Positions 18,500 through 28,360 of a stretch of 64,000 bases of DNA are shown here, piece by piece (position 1 is the first letter of the stretch; each line of letters starts with the position of its first letter). The notes beneath the pieces are model-generated. The model was given only the letters and a program-made list of their open reading frames with translations. It was not told the origin of the DNA and made no database searches. The stretch is from an uncultured Granulosicoccaceae bacterium. GTDB lineage: Bacteria > Pseudomonadota > Gammaproteobacteria > Granulosicoccales > Granulosicoccaceae. A program made the translations under genes and the position numbers. The stretch lies in NCBI GenBank assembly GCA_938005265.1, contig CALLOA010000044.1, forward strand, positions 53,145 through 117,144, read 5' to 3'.

Positions 18500-19348
18500 G
18501 TGATAAATCTTCGACGTATTTCCACTGATGATGTGCAATCATTCACGGCTAATGGTTTTTTAATCGTGAATGAACTGCTGGACACCGTCTGTCTGCCTGA
18601 CCTTCATGCCACTTATGAAGATCTTTTTCAGGGGCGTTTCGAGACTGGAATCAGGCCGGATGAGGTGAACTGGCAATATGAATCAGGGAAGCCTGAACTG
18701 ACTCGTCAGATTTGCAATGGTTGGAAAGCCAGTCGCACGATTGCCAATACTGTGTTACATCCGCATATTGGAGAAGCTATTGCCAGTCTGGCTGGCTGGT
18801 CCGGCGTTCGTATCATGATTGACAATGTTTTGTGGAAGCCGCCACAGGCCAAATCTCTCGGGTTTCATCAGGATAGCGCGTTTCTTGACTGGTTTTCACC
18901 TACTGACCTTGTAACCTGCTGGATAGCGCTGGACGATACCACAGCAGAGGGCGGCACAATGGAGCTGGTTCGTGGTTCTCATCGTTGGGGTCAATCCGGG
19001 CCGAGTGGTGAATTTCATGCGCCTGACAACTACCGTCTGCCTATGCAAGATGCAGCCAAAAGAGCAGGTGTTACGCCAGATATCGTCCCTGTTGAGGTGC
19101 CGGCCGGGGGAGGTTCATTTCATCACGGGTGGACGTGGCATGGGTCCGGACAAAACCTTGGTACATCGCCTAGACGTTCATTGGTGTTACATGCCATGCG
19201 GTCCGATGTTCGTTATGTACCCGAAAATTTCCATCAAGGGATAGGGCCAATCTATAGCCGTTATAGGAAACTGTGTAGCAATGATCTGGACGAGAATCAT
19301 TTTCCAATCATTTGGAGTTGTGATGGTTACCGTACCAGCGGTATCTGA
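18500..19348 (+). CDS. phytanoyl-CoA dioxygenase (PhyH) family protein
   Basis: Fe(II)/2OG-type pattern: GFHQDSAFLDWF, TAEGGTMELVRGSHRWG, HHGWTWHGSGQN. Confidence 0.85.
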   Translation: MINLRRISTDDVQSFTANGFLIVNELLDTVCLPDLHATYEDLFQGRFETGIRPDEVNWQYESGKPELTRQICNGWKASRTIANTVLHPHIGEAIASLAGWSGVRIMIDNVLWKPPQAKSLGFHQDSAFLDWFSPTDLVTCWIALDDTTAEGGTMELVRGSHRWGQSGPSGEFHAPDNYRLPMQDAAKRAGVTPDIVPVEVPAGGGSFHHGWTWHGSGQNLGTSPRRSLVLHAMRSDVRYVPENFHQGIGPIYSRYRKLCSNDLDENHFPIIWSCDGYRTSGI

Positions 19349-19356
19349 AACGGGAA

Positions 19357-19593
19357 TCAGAAGGCCTTAAATGTAAGAGTCGTCAAGGAACGTGAAATGC
19401 CGGGGATATCCAATAATTTAGTATTGATATATTTGCCAATATCCTCGGCATCTTCAATGTAGAGTTTCATCAAAAGGTCGAAATCTCCGCTGGTTGAATA
19501 AAGTTCTGATGCGATATCACGCTCATAGATTTTGTCAGCGACGTTATAGGCTTGGCCTGGTTCACATCGGATTTGTACAAAGACACACTGCAT
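19357..19593 (-). CDS. stand-alone Lrp/AsnC ligand-binding (RAM) domain protein
   Basis: 78 aa, VFVQIRCEPGQAYNVADKIYE...SGDFDLLMKLYIED; no HTH. Confidence 0.8.
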   Translation of the reverse strand: MQCVFVQIRCEPGQAYNVADKIYERDIASELYSTSGDFDLLMKLYIEDAEDIGKYINTKLLDIPGISRSLTTLTFKAF

Positions 19594-19622
19594 AGACTAA
19601 TATTCCTCTTGTGCCGGTAAAA

Positions 19623-20591
19623 TCAGGCAACCGGTTTTGTATTGTCGGTAATCTGACGTAATAACTGAGTCAGCTCAACTACGGATTCTTCACCCGCGCC
19701 TGCCAGGGCTTCTTTCTCCATTGCTGCACCAAGATCAAACAAATGTTGTACACGTTCATGCCCGGACTGTGTGCCTGTTACCAACCATTCGGGCTGTTTG
19801 CCCTCTTGAGTGAATTCGCAAAGGCCGTTGTCGCGAAGTGCCGCCAGAGTATCTACCAGAGCAAACTGCTCGATAAAGGTTTGTGATGCCAGTTTTTCCA
19901 GCGTGTGCGTTGCCTTGCCATGCAATGACGCCAAAACTCGCCATTCAGGTATGGATAAGCCGCTGGTTCTTACTGCAGCGTGAAAAGGCACGCTAAGCTG
20001 CCTGTAGGACCTGGATAAATTATATAAAAGTAGATCTTCCAGAGGGCTGAACCTGGTTGCCTGATTCTCATTGCTTGCTTTTGAAGCAGCCTTGTTATCA
20101 CTGGGTGTTGGCAATGGGTAGGCCGATGCGTATGAGCCGTTACTGAATACCAGGCCATCGGCTTTAGTTCGGGCCAGAGACATCACTTCACCCACAATAA
20201 TGCTATGGTCTCCACCGTCGTAAACAGCCCATTGCCGACAGTCCAGCCGGACTGCAACATTTGCGATTTTGGGTATTCCGTTCTCGTCCAGAGTGTATTC
20301 AACGGAACTGAACTTGTCTCCTCCGGCTTCGGCAAATTTATTGGACAGATGAATCTGGCTAGAGGTAAGAATGTGCACATTGAAAAAGGCGGCTGTTTCA
20401 AACACTGTTGACGAGTAAGCGTCTTTGGTCACGCTCCAGAGTATAAGAGGCGGATCAATAGAAACAGAGTTGAAACTGGATGCCGTCATACCGATTAATT
20501 CATCAGTTTCACCCTCGCGCGTGGTTATAACAGTGACTCCGGTTGCAAATGCTCCCAAGGCTTCTCTGAATTCTCTCGCATCAAATGTCAT
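19623..20591 (-). CDS. flavin reductase fused to C-terminal MarR-like domain (HPA 3-hydroxylase reductase, C1-like)
   Basis: N-terminal FREALGAFATGVTVITT...GMTASSFNSVSIDPPLILWSV flavin reductase; C-terminal winged-helix-like SIPEWRVLASLHGKATHTLEKLASQ. Confidence 0.85.
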   Translation of the reverse strand: MTFDAREFREALGAFATGVTVITTREGETDELIGMTASSFNSVSIDPPLILWSVTKDAYSSTVFETAAFFNVHILTSSQIHLSNKFAEAGGDKFSSVEYTLDENGIPKIANVAVRLDCRQWAVYDGGDHSIIVGEVMSLARTKADGLVFSNGSYASAYPLPTPSDNKAASKASNENQATRFSPLEDLLLYNLSRSYRQLSVPFHAAVRTSGLSIPEWRVLASLHGKATHTLEKLASQTFIEQFALVDTLAALRDNGLCEFTQEGKQPEWLVTGTQSGHERVQHLFDLGAAMEKEALAGAGEESVVELTQLLRQITDNTKPVA

Positions 20592-20621
20592 GTTTGATTT
20601 CGCCTGTGTGAATTTCCGAAG

Positions 20622-22127
20622 TTATGACTGTTGAAGCAACAGGTCCACACGGTCCATCATGTCATTCTTGTTGTACAAATCAAAGTATGCTGAATGCATA
20701 AGAATAGGCGGCCCAAAAAAGAAACGTTCATAGAGTGCCTGACGATTACCGAAACCTGAAACTGCTACATCATGTGCCAGACGGAACAAGGCAACACGAT
20801 CACGGGATTCAAGGTTAGCTACCTGGAAGTACTGTTCAACCTCTGCAGCAAGGGCATTACCAAAATCGTCTTCACAAGGCGTTGCCATTAATGAAGAAGA
20901 ACCCAGTAATTGCAGTATTTCCACCATTCGCGGATACATCTTCGGGAATAAATTGCGTGACGTATCCAGTGGGCGTCGTAACGGAATTTCAACTCCGTAC
21001 TGGTCCTTCTCTGATTGCATTTCTGCTGAATAAAGAAACGCCCGGACACTTTCCGCCATCATCATGACTTCCGAGATCATGCTTCTGACATTCAGGTCGC
21101 CATCTTTACCGGTCGCGCGAGCGATAGAGCATAGCAGGCCGACCATAAATTCGGCTTTAGCCAGTTTTCCTGCTGCTACCTGATGCGCCATGTGCACGAC
21201 CGCATTGGTTGCACCAAAGGCCTGGTTGCATAATTCAGGTTGCGCATACATAAAAACCCGCTCCCAGGGAACCAGTACGTTGTCAAATACAACTACGGCA
21301 TCCATTTCTTCATAGCGCGATGCCAGCGGGGCGTCAAAGTTTGATTTGCCATGATCATAAGTGTCGCGACAAATCATTTTGAGCCCGGGAGTTGCTATCG
21401 GTATGGCGAAGGCAAACGCAAACGGAATGTTATCTTCCGTAGCCTTTAAAACAGTGGAGGGGAAGACTTCTATCTCATCAGCCAGTGGCCCTAACGTTGC
21501 CAATAAACGTGCGCCTTTGACGACGATACCGGCATCGGTTTCTTTAACAACATGCAGTGCAACCTGTTCATTGAACTTTCCGCTGGATGCTTGTTGATGT
21601 GACGTGGACGGGTTAACCAGAGTATGCGTCAATACCTTATCGTTTTTTCTCACATAGTCGTAGAAGGCCAACATATTTTTTGCAAAATCTGCTTGCCCCT
21701 TGGTTCCTTGTGCCAGAAAATCCGATGCTGCCGCGAAAGCCATTACGGATGCATTTTTGTAATCTGGCGTGCGACCGAACATGCCATTGGACCAGGTGGC
21801 CCACTCATAGTAGGCGCGACCCCGGGCCAGTACATCTTCTCGACTGCGGGGAATCTGGAACGCCCTCGCGCAGCGCTCACCATCGGCATCGACATAAGTT
21901 ACTTTGTCGAGGTGTTCTGCTTCGTGTTGGCGATCGAGCATTGAGGCGAGGGTGCTTGCACCCCGGCTCATACCCGGTTCTGTGGTGACATCCGCAACGC
22001 GCTTTCCGCGGGTCCAGATTTCACGTTCGTCTTGCAAACCCCGGAGGTATTGAGCGCCCGTGCGTATACCTGTACCCGGCGTTGCATTTGATTTTTGCTG
22101 TTGCAAATTAGCGTTTACGTTGGCCAT
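20622..22127 (-). CDS. hpaB: 4-hydroxyphenylacetate 3-monooxygenase, oxygenase component (HpaB family)
   Basis: GAQYLRGLQDEREIWTRGKRV, LVNPSTSHQQ, VPWERVFMY. Confidence 0.88.
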   Translation of the reverse strand: MANVNANLQQQKSNATPGTGIRTGAQYLRGLQDEREIWTRGKRVADVTTEPGMSRGASTLASMLDRQHEAEHLDKVTYVDADGERCARAFQIPRSREDVLARGRAYYEWATWSNGMFGRTPDYKNASVMAFAAASDFLAQGTKGQADFAKNMLAFYDYVRKNDKVLTHTLVNPSTSHQQASSGKFNEQVALHVVKETDAGIVVKGARLLATLGPLADEIEVFPSTVLKATEDNIPFAFAFAIPIATPGLKMICRDTYDHGKSNFDAPLASRYEEMDAVVVFDNVLVPWERVFMYAQPELCNQAFGATNAVVHMAHQVAAGKLAKAEFMVGLLCSIARATGKDGDLNVRSMISEVMMMAESVRAFLYSAEMQSEKDQYGVEIPLRRPLDTSRNLFPKMYPRMVEILQLLGSSSLMATPCEDDFGNALAAEVEQYFQVANLESRDRVALFRLAHDVAVSGFGNRQALYERFFFGPPILMHSAYFDLYNKNDMMDRVDLLLQQS

Positions 22128-22137
22128 GATTTGAGTC

Positions 22138-22626
22138 TCAGGCTGAAGTTTTGATTGTAGTTGTAGCGTTCTGCTCGGTGCGAATCATGGCTGCCGGTTT
22201 TCCTGATAATTTGGCCAGCGTTTTAACCATCACATCCCACTCCTGCGTTGAAACCCGAGAACGAATTTCATCGTGAATTCGGCCGACATTCGGCATGATT
22301 TTACTGCGTAATTCCCGGCCCTCGGCCGTGGTGACGATATACACTTCGCGACGATCGGTTGTGGAGCGAACGCGGGCGACTAAGTGTTTACCTTCCAGCC
22401 GATCAAGAATTCCCACCAGACTGGGAGCGGATAATAGAGTATTTCGGGATAAATCCGCTGCGGTGACCCGTTGTTCGGACCAGAGAACCCGAAGCACCCG
22501 CCATTGTTGTTCGGTCAAATTGTGTTTGGCAAAAAGGTCCCGGTACACGGGCATGATACTGTCCAGCGCACTATTCAGCAGCATCGGCAAAGACTGGTTG
22601 AAATCCGGGATATCAGTGTTTTCCAT
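22138..22626 (-). CDS. hpaR: MarR family regulator, HpaR-like
   Basis: LTEQQWRVLRVLWSEQRVTAADLSRNTLLSAPSLVGILDRLEGKHLVAR; upstream of hpaB-like gene. Confidence 0.82.
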   Translation of the reverse strand: MENTDIPDFNQSLPMLLNSALDSIMPVYRDLFAKHNLTEQQWRVLRVLWSEQRVTAADLSRNTLLSAPSLVGILDRLEGKHLVARVRSTTDRREVYIVTTAEGRELRSKIMPNVGRIHDEIRSRVSTQEWDVMVKTLAKLSGKPAAMIRTEQNATTTIKTSA

Positions 22627-22726
22627 GCCATTAGTTTAACTATTAACTATTTATTTGTGAAGTATTAATGGTGTCAGCACTGCCAACATGGTCTATTTTC
22701 GTCATTGCCTGCATCAAACTGCGACA

Positions 22727-22749
22727 TTTCGCACTTTTTTTGTGCGAAA
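22727..22749 (+). terminator. symmetric hairpin TTTCGCAC-T7-GTGCGAAA in hpaR/ald intergenic region (terminator or operator)
   Basis: Perfect 8-bp stem read directly from sequence; the role is uncertain. Confidence 0.4.
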
Positions 22750-22911
22750 GATGAATTTTCTCTGCTAGAAATGGCTCGAAATCTGGTTAGTTGTACCTTT
22801 GTAAGTGATTGATATGAGCTTCTGGATCTATTAGTCGCGCCATTTACAGGCTGGCTTGCGTTGTTCATGCGCAGTCAAGTCAAACCGGCAAAGCCGGGCA
22901 GGAGAAAAAAA

Positions 22912-24018
22912 GTGATAGTGGGTGTCCCAAAAGAAATTAAGAAGCAGGAAAATCGCGTGGGCCTGGTGCCGACTTCAGTCAAGGAATATGTCAAGAACGG
23001 CCATGAGGTGCTTGTCCAGAGTGGCGCTGGAGCTGGCATTGGCGCAAGTGATGATGTCTACAAGAATGCGGGCGCGACTCTGATTGATTCAGCTGATGAG
23101 ATATTTAAACGTGCCGAAATGATCGTCAAGGTCAAGGAGCCGCAACCCAACGAGTGGCAGCAGTTGCGTGAGGGACAAATTCTTTACACTTACCTGCATT
23201 TAGCTCCTGACCCGGATCAGACGCGTGGTTTGATAGATTCGGGTTGTACAGCCATCGCCTATGAAACTGTGACTGATCATAACGGTGGCCTGCCTTTACT
23301 TGCTCCCATGTCTGAAGTGGCTGGCCGTTTGTCAATTCAGGTAGCTGCGCAATCACTGGAAAAACACAATGGTGGTAAGGGCCTCCTGATGGGAGGGGTG
23401 CCCGGTGTAGCGCCTGCCAGGGTTGTTGTTATTGGTGGCGGCAATGTTGGAACGAATGCGGCAAAAATGGCTGTAGGTTTGGGGGCAGATGTTTCGATTC
23501 TCGATCGATCAATCGATCGCCTGCGCGAGCTGGATGATCTTTTTCAGGGGCGTGTAAAAACACTGTATTCGACCGTAGGTGCGCTGGAAGAAGAGGTGGC
23601 AGCATCTGATGTAATTATTGGTGCAGTTTTGATTCCTGGTGCGTCAGCACCCCGCCTTGTAACACGCGATATGCTTGCAAGTATCGAAGATGGTTCCGTT
23701 ATGGTTGATGTTGCTATTGATCAGGGAGGTTGTTTTGAAACGTCAAAAGCTACGACTCATGCCGAACCTACGTACGTAGTTGATGGTGTTGTTCACTACT
23801 GTGTTGCCAATATGCCGGGTGCGGTTGCGAAAACTTCAAGCTTTGCACTGAACAATGCAACACTGCAACACGGATTGGCGCTTGCCAATCAAGGGCTGGA
23901 TGCATTGGCCAATCCTCATTTGATGGAAGGTCTTAATGTGCATGCCGGTAAAATTACCAACAAGGCTGTTGCTGAGAGTCTGGGCGTTGACTACGAGCCT
24001 ATGAACAAGGTCGCCTGA
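22912..24018 (+). CDS. ald: alanine dehydrogenase
   Basis: [60 protein letters not shown] start preceded by AGGAG (ORF track extends to 22861). Confidence 0.93.
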   Translation: MIVGVPKEIKKQENRVGLVPTSVKEYVKNGHEVLVQSGAGAGIGASDDVYKNAGATLIDSADEIFKRAEMIVKVKEPQPNEWQQLREGQILYTYLHLAPDPDQTRGLIDSGCTAIAYETVTDHNGGLPLLAPMSEVAGRLSIQVAAQSLEKHNGGKGLLMGGVPGVAPARVVVIGGGNVGTNAAKMAVGLGADVSILDRSIDRLRELDDLFQGRVKTLYSTVGALEEEVAASDVIIGAVLIPGASAPRLVTRDMLASIEDGSVMVDVAIDQGGCFETSKATTHAEPTYVVDGVVHYCVANMPGAVAKTSSFALNNATLQHGLALANQGLDALANPHLMEGLNVHAGKITNKAVAESLGVDYEPMNKVA

Positions 24019-24029
24019 TTCAATAAATG

Positions 24030-24053
24030 ACACGGGGATAAGTATCCCCGTGT
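24030..24053 (+). terminator. terminator-like hairpin after ald
   Basis: ACACGGGGAT-AAGT-ATCCCCGTGT perfect 10-bp stem; no long T tract. Confidence 0.5.
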
Positions 24054-24206
24054 TCAGCAGTGCAATTATATGAATGTAAATATAGGAGTGTAAACTACCT
24101 TTATGCAGGCTTCGCTGTCTGTATATATTCTCGCTATCGCCTCTCTACTACCTCCTTAATGCCATCACTGACGTATTGATCTGCGCAAATCGAACTGGAG
24201 ACACAG

Positions 24207-25223
24207 GTGAAATTCTGCGTTCAATTAGCACCCTATCTACCGGACAATAGCTCTGATGGGTATCAGGTATTTAATGATGTGTTACAGCAGGCCATTACCG
24301 CAGATCGGGTAGGGTTCGAGTCTGTTTCGGTTACCGAGCATCATCTGATGAATATTTTGATGATGCCGGCACCACTGCAATTTGCGGTACAAATTGCGGC
24401 CGTGACTCAACAAGTTAAAATTCTGACTTCAGTTGCAGTCCTGCCTCTACATGACATGCGTATCTTTGCTGGAGAAGTGGCAAGCGCTGATATTTTCACC
24501 GAGGGGCGCTTGATGCTCGGTGTAGGGCGAGGCGCTTTTAAATATGAGATGGAGCGTCTGGGTGTTCCTATGGAGGAGACACAATCTCGCTTTAATGAAT
24601 CGCTGGATATACTTGGGAAACTCTTGAGTGAAGAGGATGTTGGCTGGGAGGGTGAGTACTACTCGTTTCAGCCGTTAACAATAATGCCTCGACCACTGAC
24701 ACCTGGTGGTCCGCAGATGATGATGGCAGTGATGAATCCGGAAGGCATCTACCATTGTACCCGACGAGGTTTTCATATCCAGACAACTCCATTGGCTGGT
24801 AATCACCAGCTGCTGCTTGATCAGGTCTCGGCTTTCAATCGAGCCAAAGATGAAATGGGAAGGGAGGGTGAGCATCTCAGCCTTTCTCTGTCCAGAGTTG
24901 GGCTACCCTGTAATTCAAAACAGAAAGTAGAAAGCTGTCTGAACTTAGCCGAAAGTTACTATTCTCGATTTGACAATGTCTTCACAGGCCCTGGTAAGCT
25001 TGACCGCGGTATGATTGAGTCACTACCTCGTAGCCAGTCACGATCGGAATTGGCAGAGAGTCTACTGATCTGTTCATCCGCTGAAATGGTAGACAGACTT
25101 GGCGTCTACCACGATCTCGGGCTGGATCGTTTTATTCTGAGTTGCAATTTTGGTGTGGCCCAGAACGAGGTGCTTGAGGGCTTGCAGGAGTTCGCCGAAG
25201 AGGTGGCTATACATTTTCATTAG
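24207..25223 (+). CDS. LLM class flavin-dependent oxidoreductase
   Basis: Luciferase-like: VGFESVSVTEHHLMNILMMPAPLQFAVQIAAVTQQVKILTSVAVLPLHDMRIFAGEVASADIFTEGRLMLGVGRG. Confidence 0.9.
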   Translation: MKFCVQLAPYLPDNSSDGYQVFNDVLQQAITADRVGFESVSVTEHHLMNILMMPAPLQFAVQIAAVTQQVKILTSVAVLPLHDMRIFAGEVASADIFTEGRLMLGVGRGAFKYEMERLGVPMEETQSRFNESLDILGKLLSEEDVGWEGEYYSFQPLTIMPRPLTPGGPQMMMAVMNPEGIYHCTRRGFHIQTTPLAGNHQLLLDQVSAFNRAKDEMGREGEHLSLSLSRVGLPCNSKQKVESCLNLAESYYSRFDNVFTGPGKLDRGMIESLPRSQSRSELAESLLICSSAEMVDRLGVYHDLGLDRFILSCNFGVAQNEVLEGLQEFAEEVAIHFH

Positions 25224-25270
25224 ACAAAACTGGAAAAATTCAAAATTCCCAGAGAATTTCTAGAGCTATC

Positions 25271-25334
25271 GCTGCAATAAAATCCTTCTGCGATAAAATC
25301 CTGCTGCAATAAAATCCCGTTGCGATAAAATCCG
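25271..25334. repeat. 4 x 16-bp tandem repeat (KYTGCRATAAAATCCN) with alternating A/G at one position
   Basis: gctgcaataaaatcct tctgcgataaaatcct gctgcaataaaatccc gttgcgataaaatccg. Confidence 0.95.
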
Positions 25335-25364
25335 GATCACGCACAACATTATCAAGTCACAATC

Positions 25365-26150
25365 ATGGCAACGGCAATCGACTGTGAATACACGATAAGT
25401 GGTAAGGGGCCCGCACTCTTTCTGATACACGGCATTGGTGCGGCGAGAGATACCTGGCGATTTGCTTTACCTGAACTCGAAAAACACTTCACCGTTGTAA
25501 CTTATGATCTCAGAGGGCACGGTAGTTCTCCTGCAGTTAGTGAAGAATTCGGTTTGCAGGAACTGGTTGCCGATCTTGAACGAGTTCGTCTAAGGGCAGG
25601 TTTTGAAAAAGCTCATTTTTCCGGTCATTCGCTCGGTGGCATGATCGGTCCCGCCTATGCACGTGCTTTCCCTGATCGCGTGTTGTCGCTAGGGCTTTTG
25701 TCTACAGCCGCTTTCCGCACGCCTGAAGACTGCCGAAAAGTTATGGCTGTAGTCAAGGCAATGGAAGAGAAAGGAATTCCACAGGTGCTGGAGACACTCG
25801 TGGATCGTTGGTACACGGACGATTTTATAACCAGTCACCCGGAAATTGTAAAACGCAGGCTTGAGCAGGTTGTAAATACCGATCCAAATGTCTTTTTAAA
25901 CGTTTTCAGAATTTACGCCGGCACCGAAATGAGCCCGTGGCTACACGAGGTGAAAGCGCCATCGCTGGTATTGACGGGTGAAAATGATGGCGGCTGTAAT
26001 CCGCGACTGAATCGACAAATCGCCAGTGCTTTACCTGATTCAAGGTTGATTGTACTTCCGCAGTACAAGCATTCAATTCTGCTCGAAGCGGGTGAAACAG
26101 TGGCGCGGGAGACAGTAAGTTTCATCCAGGACTTGAAAGCAAGGACTTAA
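25365..26150 (+). CDS. alpha/beta hydrolase
   Basis: FLIHGIGAARDTW, GHSLGGMIG nucleophile elbow, LTGENDGG, YKHSILLE. Confidence 0.9.
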   Translation: MATAIDCEYTISGKGPALFLIHGIGAARDTWRFALPELEKHFTVVTYDLRGHGSSPAVSEEFGLQELVADLERVRLRAGFEKAHFSGHSLGGMIGPAYARAFPDRVLSLGLLSTAAFRTPEDCRKVMAVVKAMEEKGIPQVLETLVDRWYTDDFITSHPEIVKRRLEQVVNTDPNVFLNVFRIYAGTEMSPWLHEVKAPSLVLTGENDGGCNPRLNRQIASALPDSRLIVLPQYKHSILLEAGETVARETVSFIQDLKART

Positions 26151-26156
26151 AAGCAA
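26129..26156. repeat. 14-bp tandem duplication overlapping the hydrolase stop codon
   Basis: ggacttgaaagcaa ggacttaaaagcaa. Confidence 0.8.
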
Positions 26157-26284
26157 GGGTCTGATAAAAACCAGGCACCCGTTTGCTTCACACCGCCGTG
26201 TCTGGCCGCCATGCGGATTGCTGCCTGGCATCCAATTGAGCAAAACTGTGACCATCGGCGTAGTTAGTGACTATCCAGGGTTTT

Positions 26285-26371
26285 ACCATTCTCTTATTAA
26301 AATAAGACCACTCAATTATTAAAAAAGACCATTGTATTTTTAAAAAAGACCATTCTCTTACTAAAAAAAGG
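26285..26371. repeat. 4 x 21-23-bp AT-rich tandem repeat (accattctcttattaaaaaag-like)
   Basis: Four successive degenerate units read from sequence. Confidence 0.9.
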
Positions 26372-26602
26372 TTGCTCAAATCTGGGATACTAGTATTATA
26401 ACTGGCATACTAGTTTGGGGGTCTGAATAGCATGATCTTTCGTCCCGCATCACTGTAACTAAGTTGTTGTAATTTATAAAAATACCGGTGCAAGCAGAAC
26501 TAGCCGGATCTTCGAACAATAAGAACATTGCCATTTTCAAGTTAAGTACTTCGCTGGCAATATACTTTTAAATAGTGCTTGGTCTTTTAACAGGAGAATT
26601 AC

Positions 26603-27583
26603 ATGTTTAAGAAACTATCAATTGTGGCAGCAGGTGTTGTTGCATCCCTTTGCTTTATAGGTTCAGCCAACGCAGCTGAAAGCTGGAGAGCCTGGAACAT
26701 TCACAACGACGGTCATCCCAATACTGCCGCCATGGACCGCTTCTCAGAGCTTGTCGATGAAGCAACCAAAGGTGAAGTAAAGGTTGAAGTGTTCCACGGT
26801 GGTGTCCTGGGTTCGCAACCTGATGCGCTCGAGCAGGTTCGCCTCGGCGCAATCGAAATAGGTAACTTCAATCTAGGCCCTATAGGCCCGATGGTTAAAG
26901 AAGCAAACCTCGTATCGCTGCCATTTATTTTCAAGAGCGTACCGCACATGTTCCGTGTACTTGAAGGCGAAGCAGGTGAAACGATCGCAGCGGCAATGGC
27001 CGAAGCCGGTGTCAAGCCTCTGGCATGGGTTGATGCGGGCGCACGCTCTTTCTATACCCAGAAGCCCATCAATACGCCTGCAGATGTTGAAGGTTTGAAG
27101 ATTCGTGTCATGAATAACGATTTGTACACATCCATGATATCCGCCATGGGTGGCAACCCGTCGCCAATGGCGTTTTCAGAAGTACAACAAGCGTTGAAAA
27201 CCGGTGTTGTTGACGGTGCGGAAAACAACTTCCCATCGTTTAAAAACGTTGGACACTATGAAGTAACTACACACTATTCTCTCAGCGAACACCTGATAAT
27301 CCCTGAGTGCATCTGTGTAAACACTGCAAAGTTTGATGCTCTGTCACCTGAACTGCAGGCTGCTGTACGTGGTGCTGCTGAAGAAGCAGCCGTGTATCAA
27401 CGTGAGCTGTGGGCGGTTCAGTCTGATCAAGCTCGCAAAGATGTCGAAGCTGCCGGTATCAAGGTTAACGAAATCGCAGACAAAGGCCCGTTCCAGGAAG
27501 CAATGGTCAAGGTGTATGATGACTATCTGGCTGCCAATCCTGATATGGCCAAATTGGTTGAAATGGCTCAGTCAACAGAGTAA
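26603..27583 (+). CDS. TRAP transporter substrate-binding protein (DctP family)
   Basis: Signal peptide; VEVFHGGVLGSQPDALEQVRLGAIEIGNF; MNNDLYTSMISAMGGNPSPMAFSEVQQALKTGVVDGAENN. Confidence 0.93.
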   Translation: MFKKLSIVAAGVVASLCFIGSANAAESWRAWNIHNDGHPNTAAMDRFSELVDEATKGEVKVEVFHGGVLGSQPDALEQVRLGAIEIGNFNLGPIGPMVKEANLVSLPFIFKSVPHMFRVLEGEAGETIAAAMAEAGVKPLAWVDAGARSFYTQKPINTPADVEGLKIRVMNNDLYTSMISAMGGNPSPMAFSEVQQALKTGVVDGAENNFPSFKNVGHYEVTTHYSLSEHLIIPECICVNTAKFDALSPELQAAVRGAAEEAAVYQRELWAVQSDQARKDVEAAGIKVNEIADKGPFQEAMVKVYDDYLAANPDMAKLVEMAQSTE

Positions 27584-27600
27584 CCAGTACTTTCAGATAA

Positions 27601-27632
27601 TCCTTGGGGTTTTCCCCAAGGATTTTCTTTTC
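27601..27632 (+). terminator. Rho-independent terminator after dctP
   Basis: TCCTTGGGG-TTTT-CCCCAAGGA followed by TTTTCTTTT. Confidence 0.9.
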
Positions 27633-27819
27633 CGCTTATCGTTGTACCACGTTTTAAAATAATTCCTGTAAAATCAAAGAACCGGTGAGGCTGTTGGTTA
27701 TCACCGTGGCCTTCTGTGGCCTGATCCATCCTTTAAACGCATATAAATCATTTGCCCGTGCATGCCCGCATCCCCCATGTTTCAACAGGATTCGGGTGTT
27801 TTTGAATTTGGGAGACTAA

Positions 27820-28350
27820 ATGAGCAGCACTTCATCAGATTTGCCAGCGCCGCTGAAATGGCTGGATACCGTATATGATCTTCTGACACGGATCTGTTTT
27901 TTGATAGCCGGTATTGCGTTGGTTGCGATGACGGTGATGTTTGCCTGGCTGGTTTTCGGCCGCTACGTGTTGAATGATACTCCCACCTGGGTAGAGCAGG
28001 TTTCACACTTACTGCTGATGGTTATAGCCTTCTTAGGTGCAGCAGCGGGTGTTCGCCAGGATACCCATTTGTCTGTTGTGTTATTTCGAACATCGGTTCC
28101 TTCTGCCGTTAGAACGGTATTTGTGTTTATCACTGACATACTGATGGCAGGTTTTGGTGGTTTTATGTTCTGGTATGGTCTGGAACTAACCAAATTCAAA
28201 TGGAAAGCACTGATACCGTTAATTCAGTGGCCTGAAGGACTGCGCTCACTGCCACTGACAATTTGTGGTGCGCTAGTCTTTCTGTTTTCTATCGGCCATC
28301 TGATTCGCCTTTTTCTCGGGCGGGATGAGCGCCGGGATAGCATCGAATAA
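27820..28350 (+). CDS. TRAP transporter small permease (DctQ family)
   Basis: 4 TM, FAWLVFGRYVLNDTPTWVEQVSHLLLMVIAFLGAAAGVRQDTHLSV. Confidence 0.9.
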   Translation: MSSTSSDLPAPLKWLDTVYDLLTRICFLIAGIALVAMTVMFAWLVFGRYVLNDTPTWVEQVSHLLLMVIAFLGAAAGVRQDTHLSVVLFRTSVPSAVRTVFVFITDILMAGFGGFMFWYGLELTKFKWKALIPLIQWPEGLRSLPLTICGALVFLFSIGHLIRLFLGRDERRDSIE

Positions 28351-28360
28351 GAGGCTTTCA

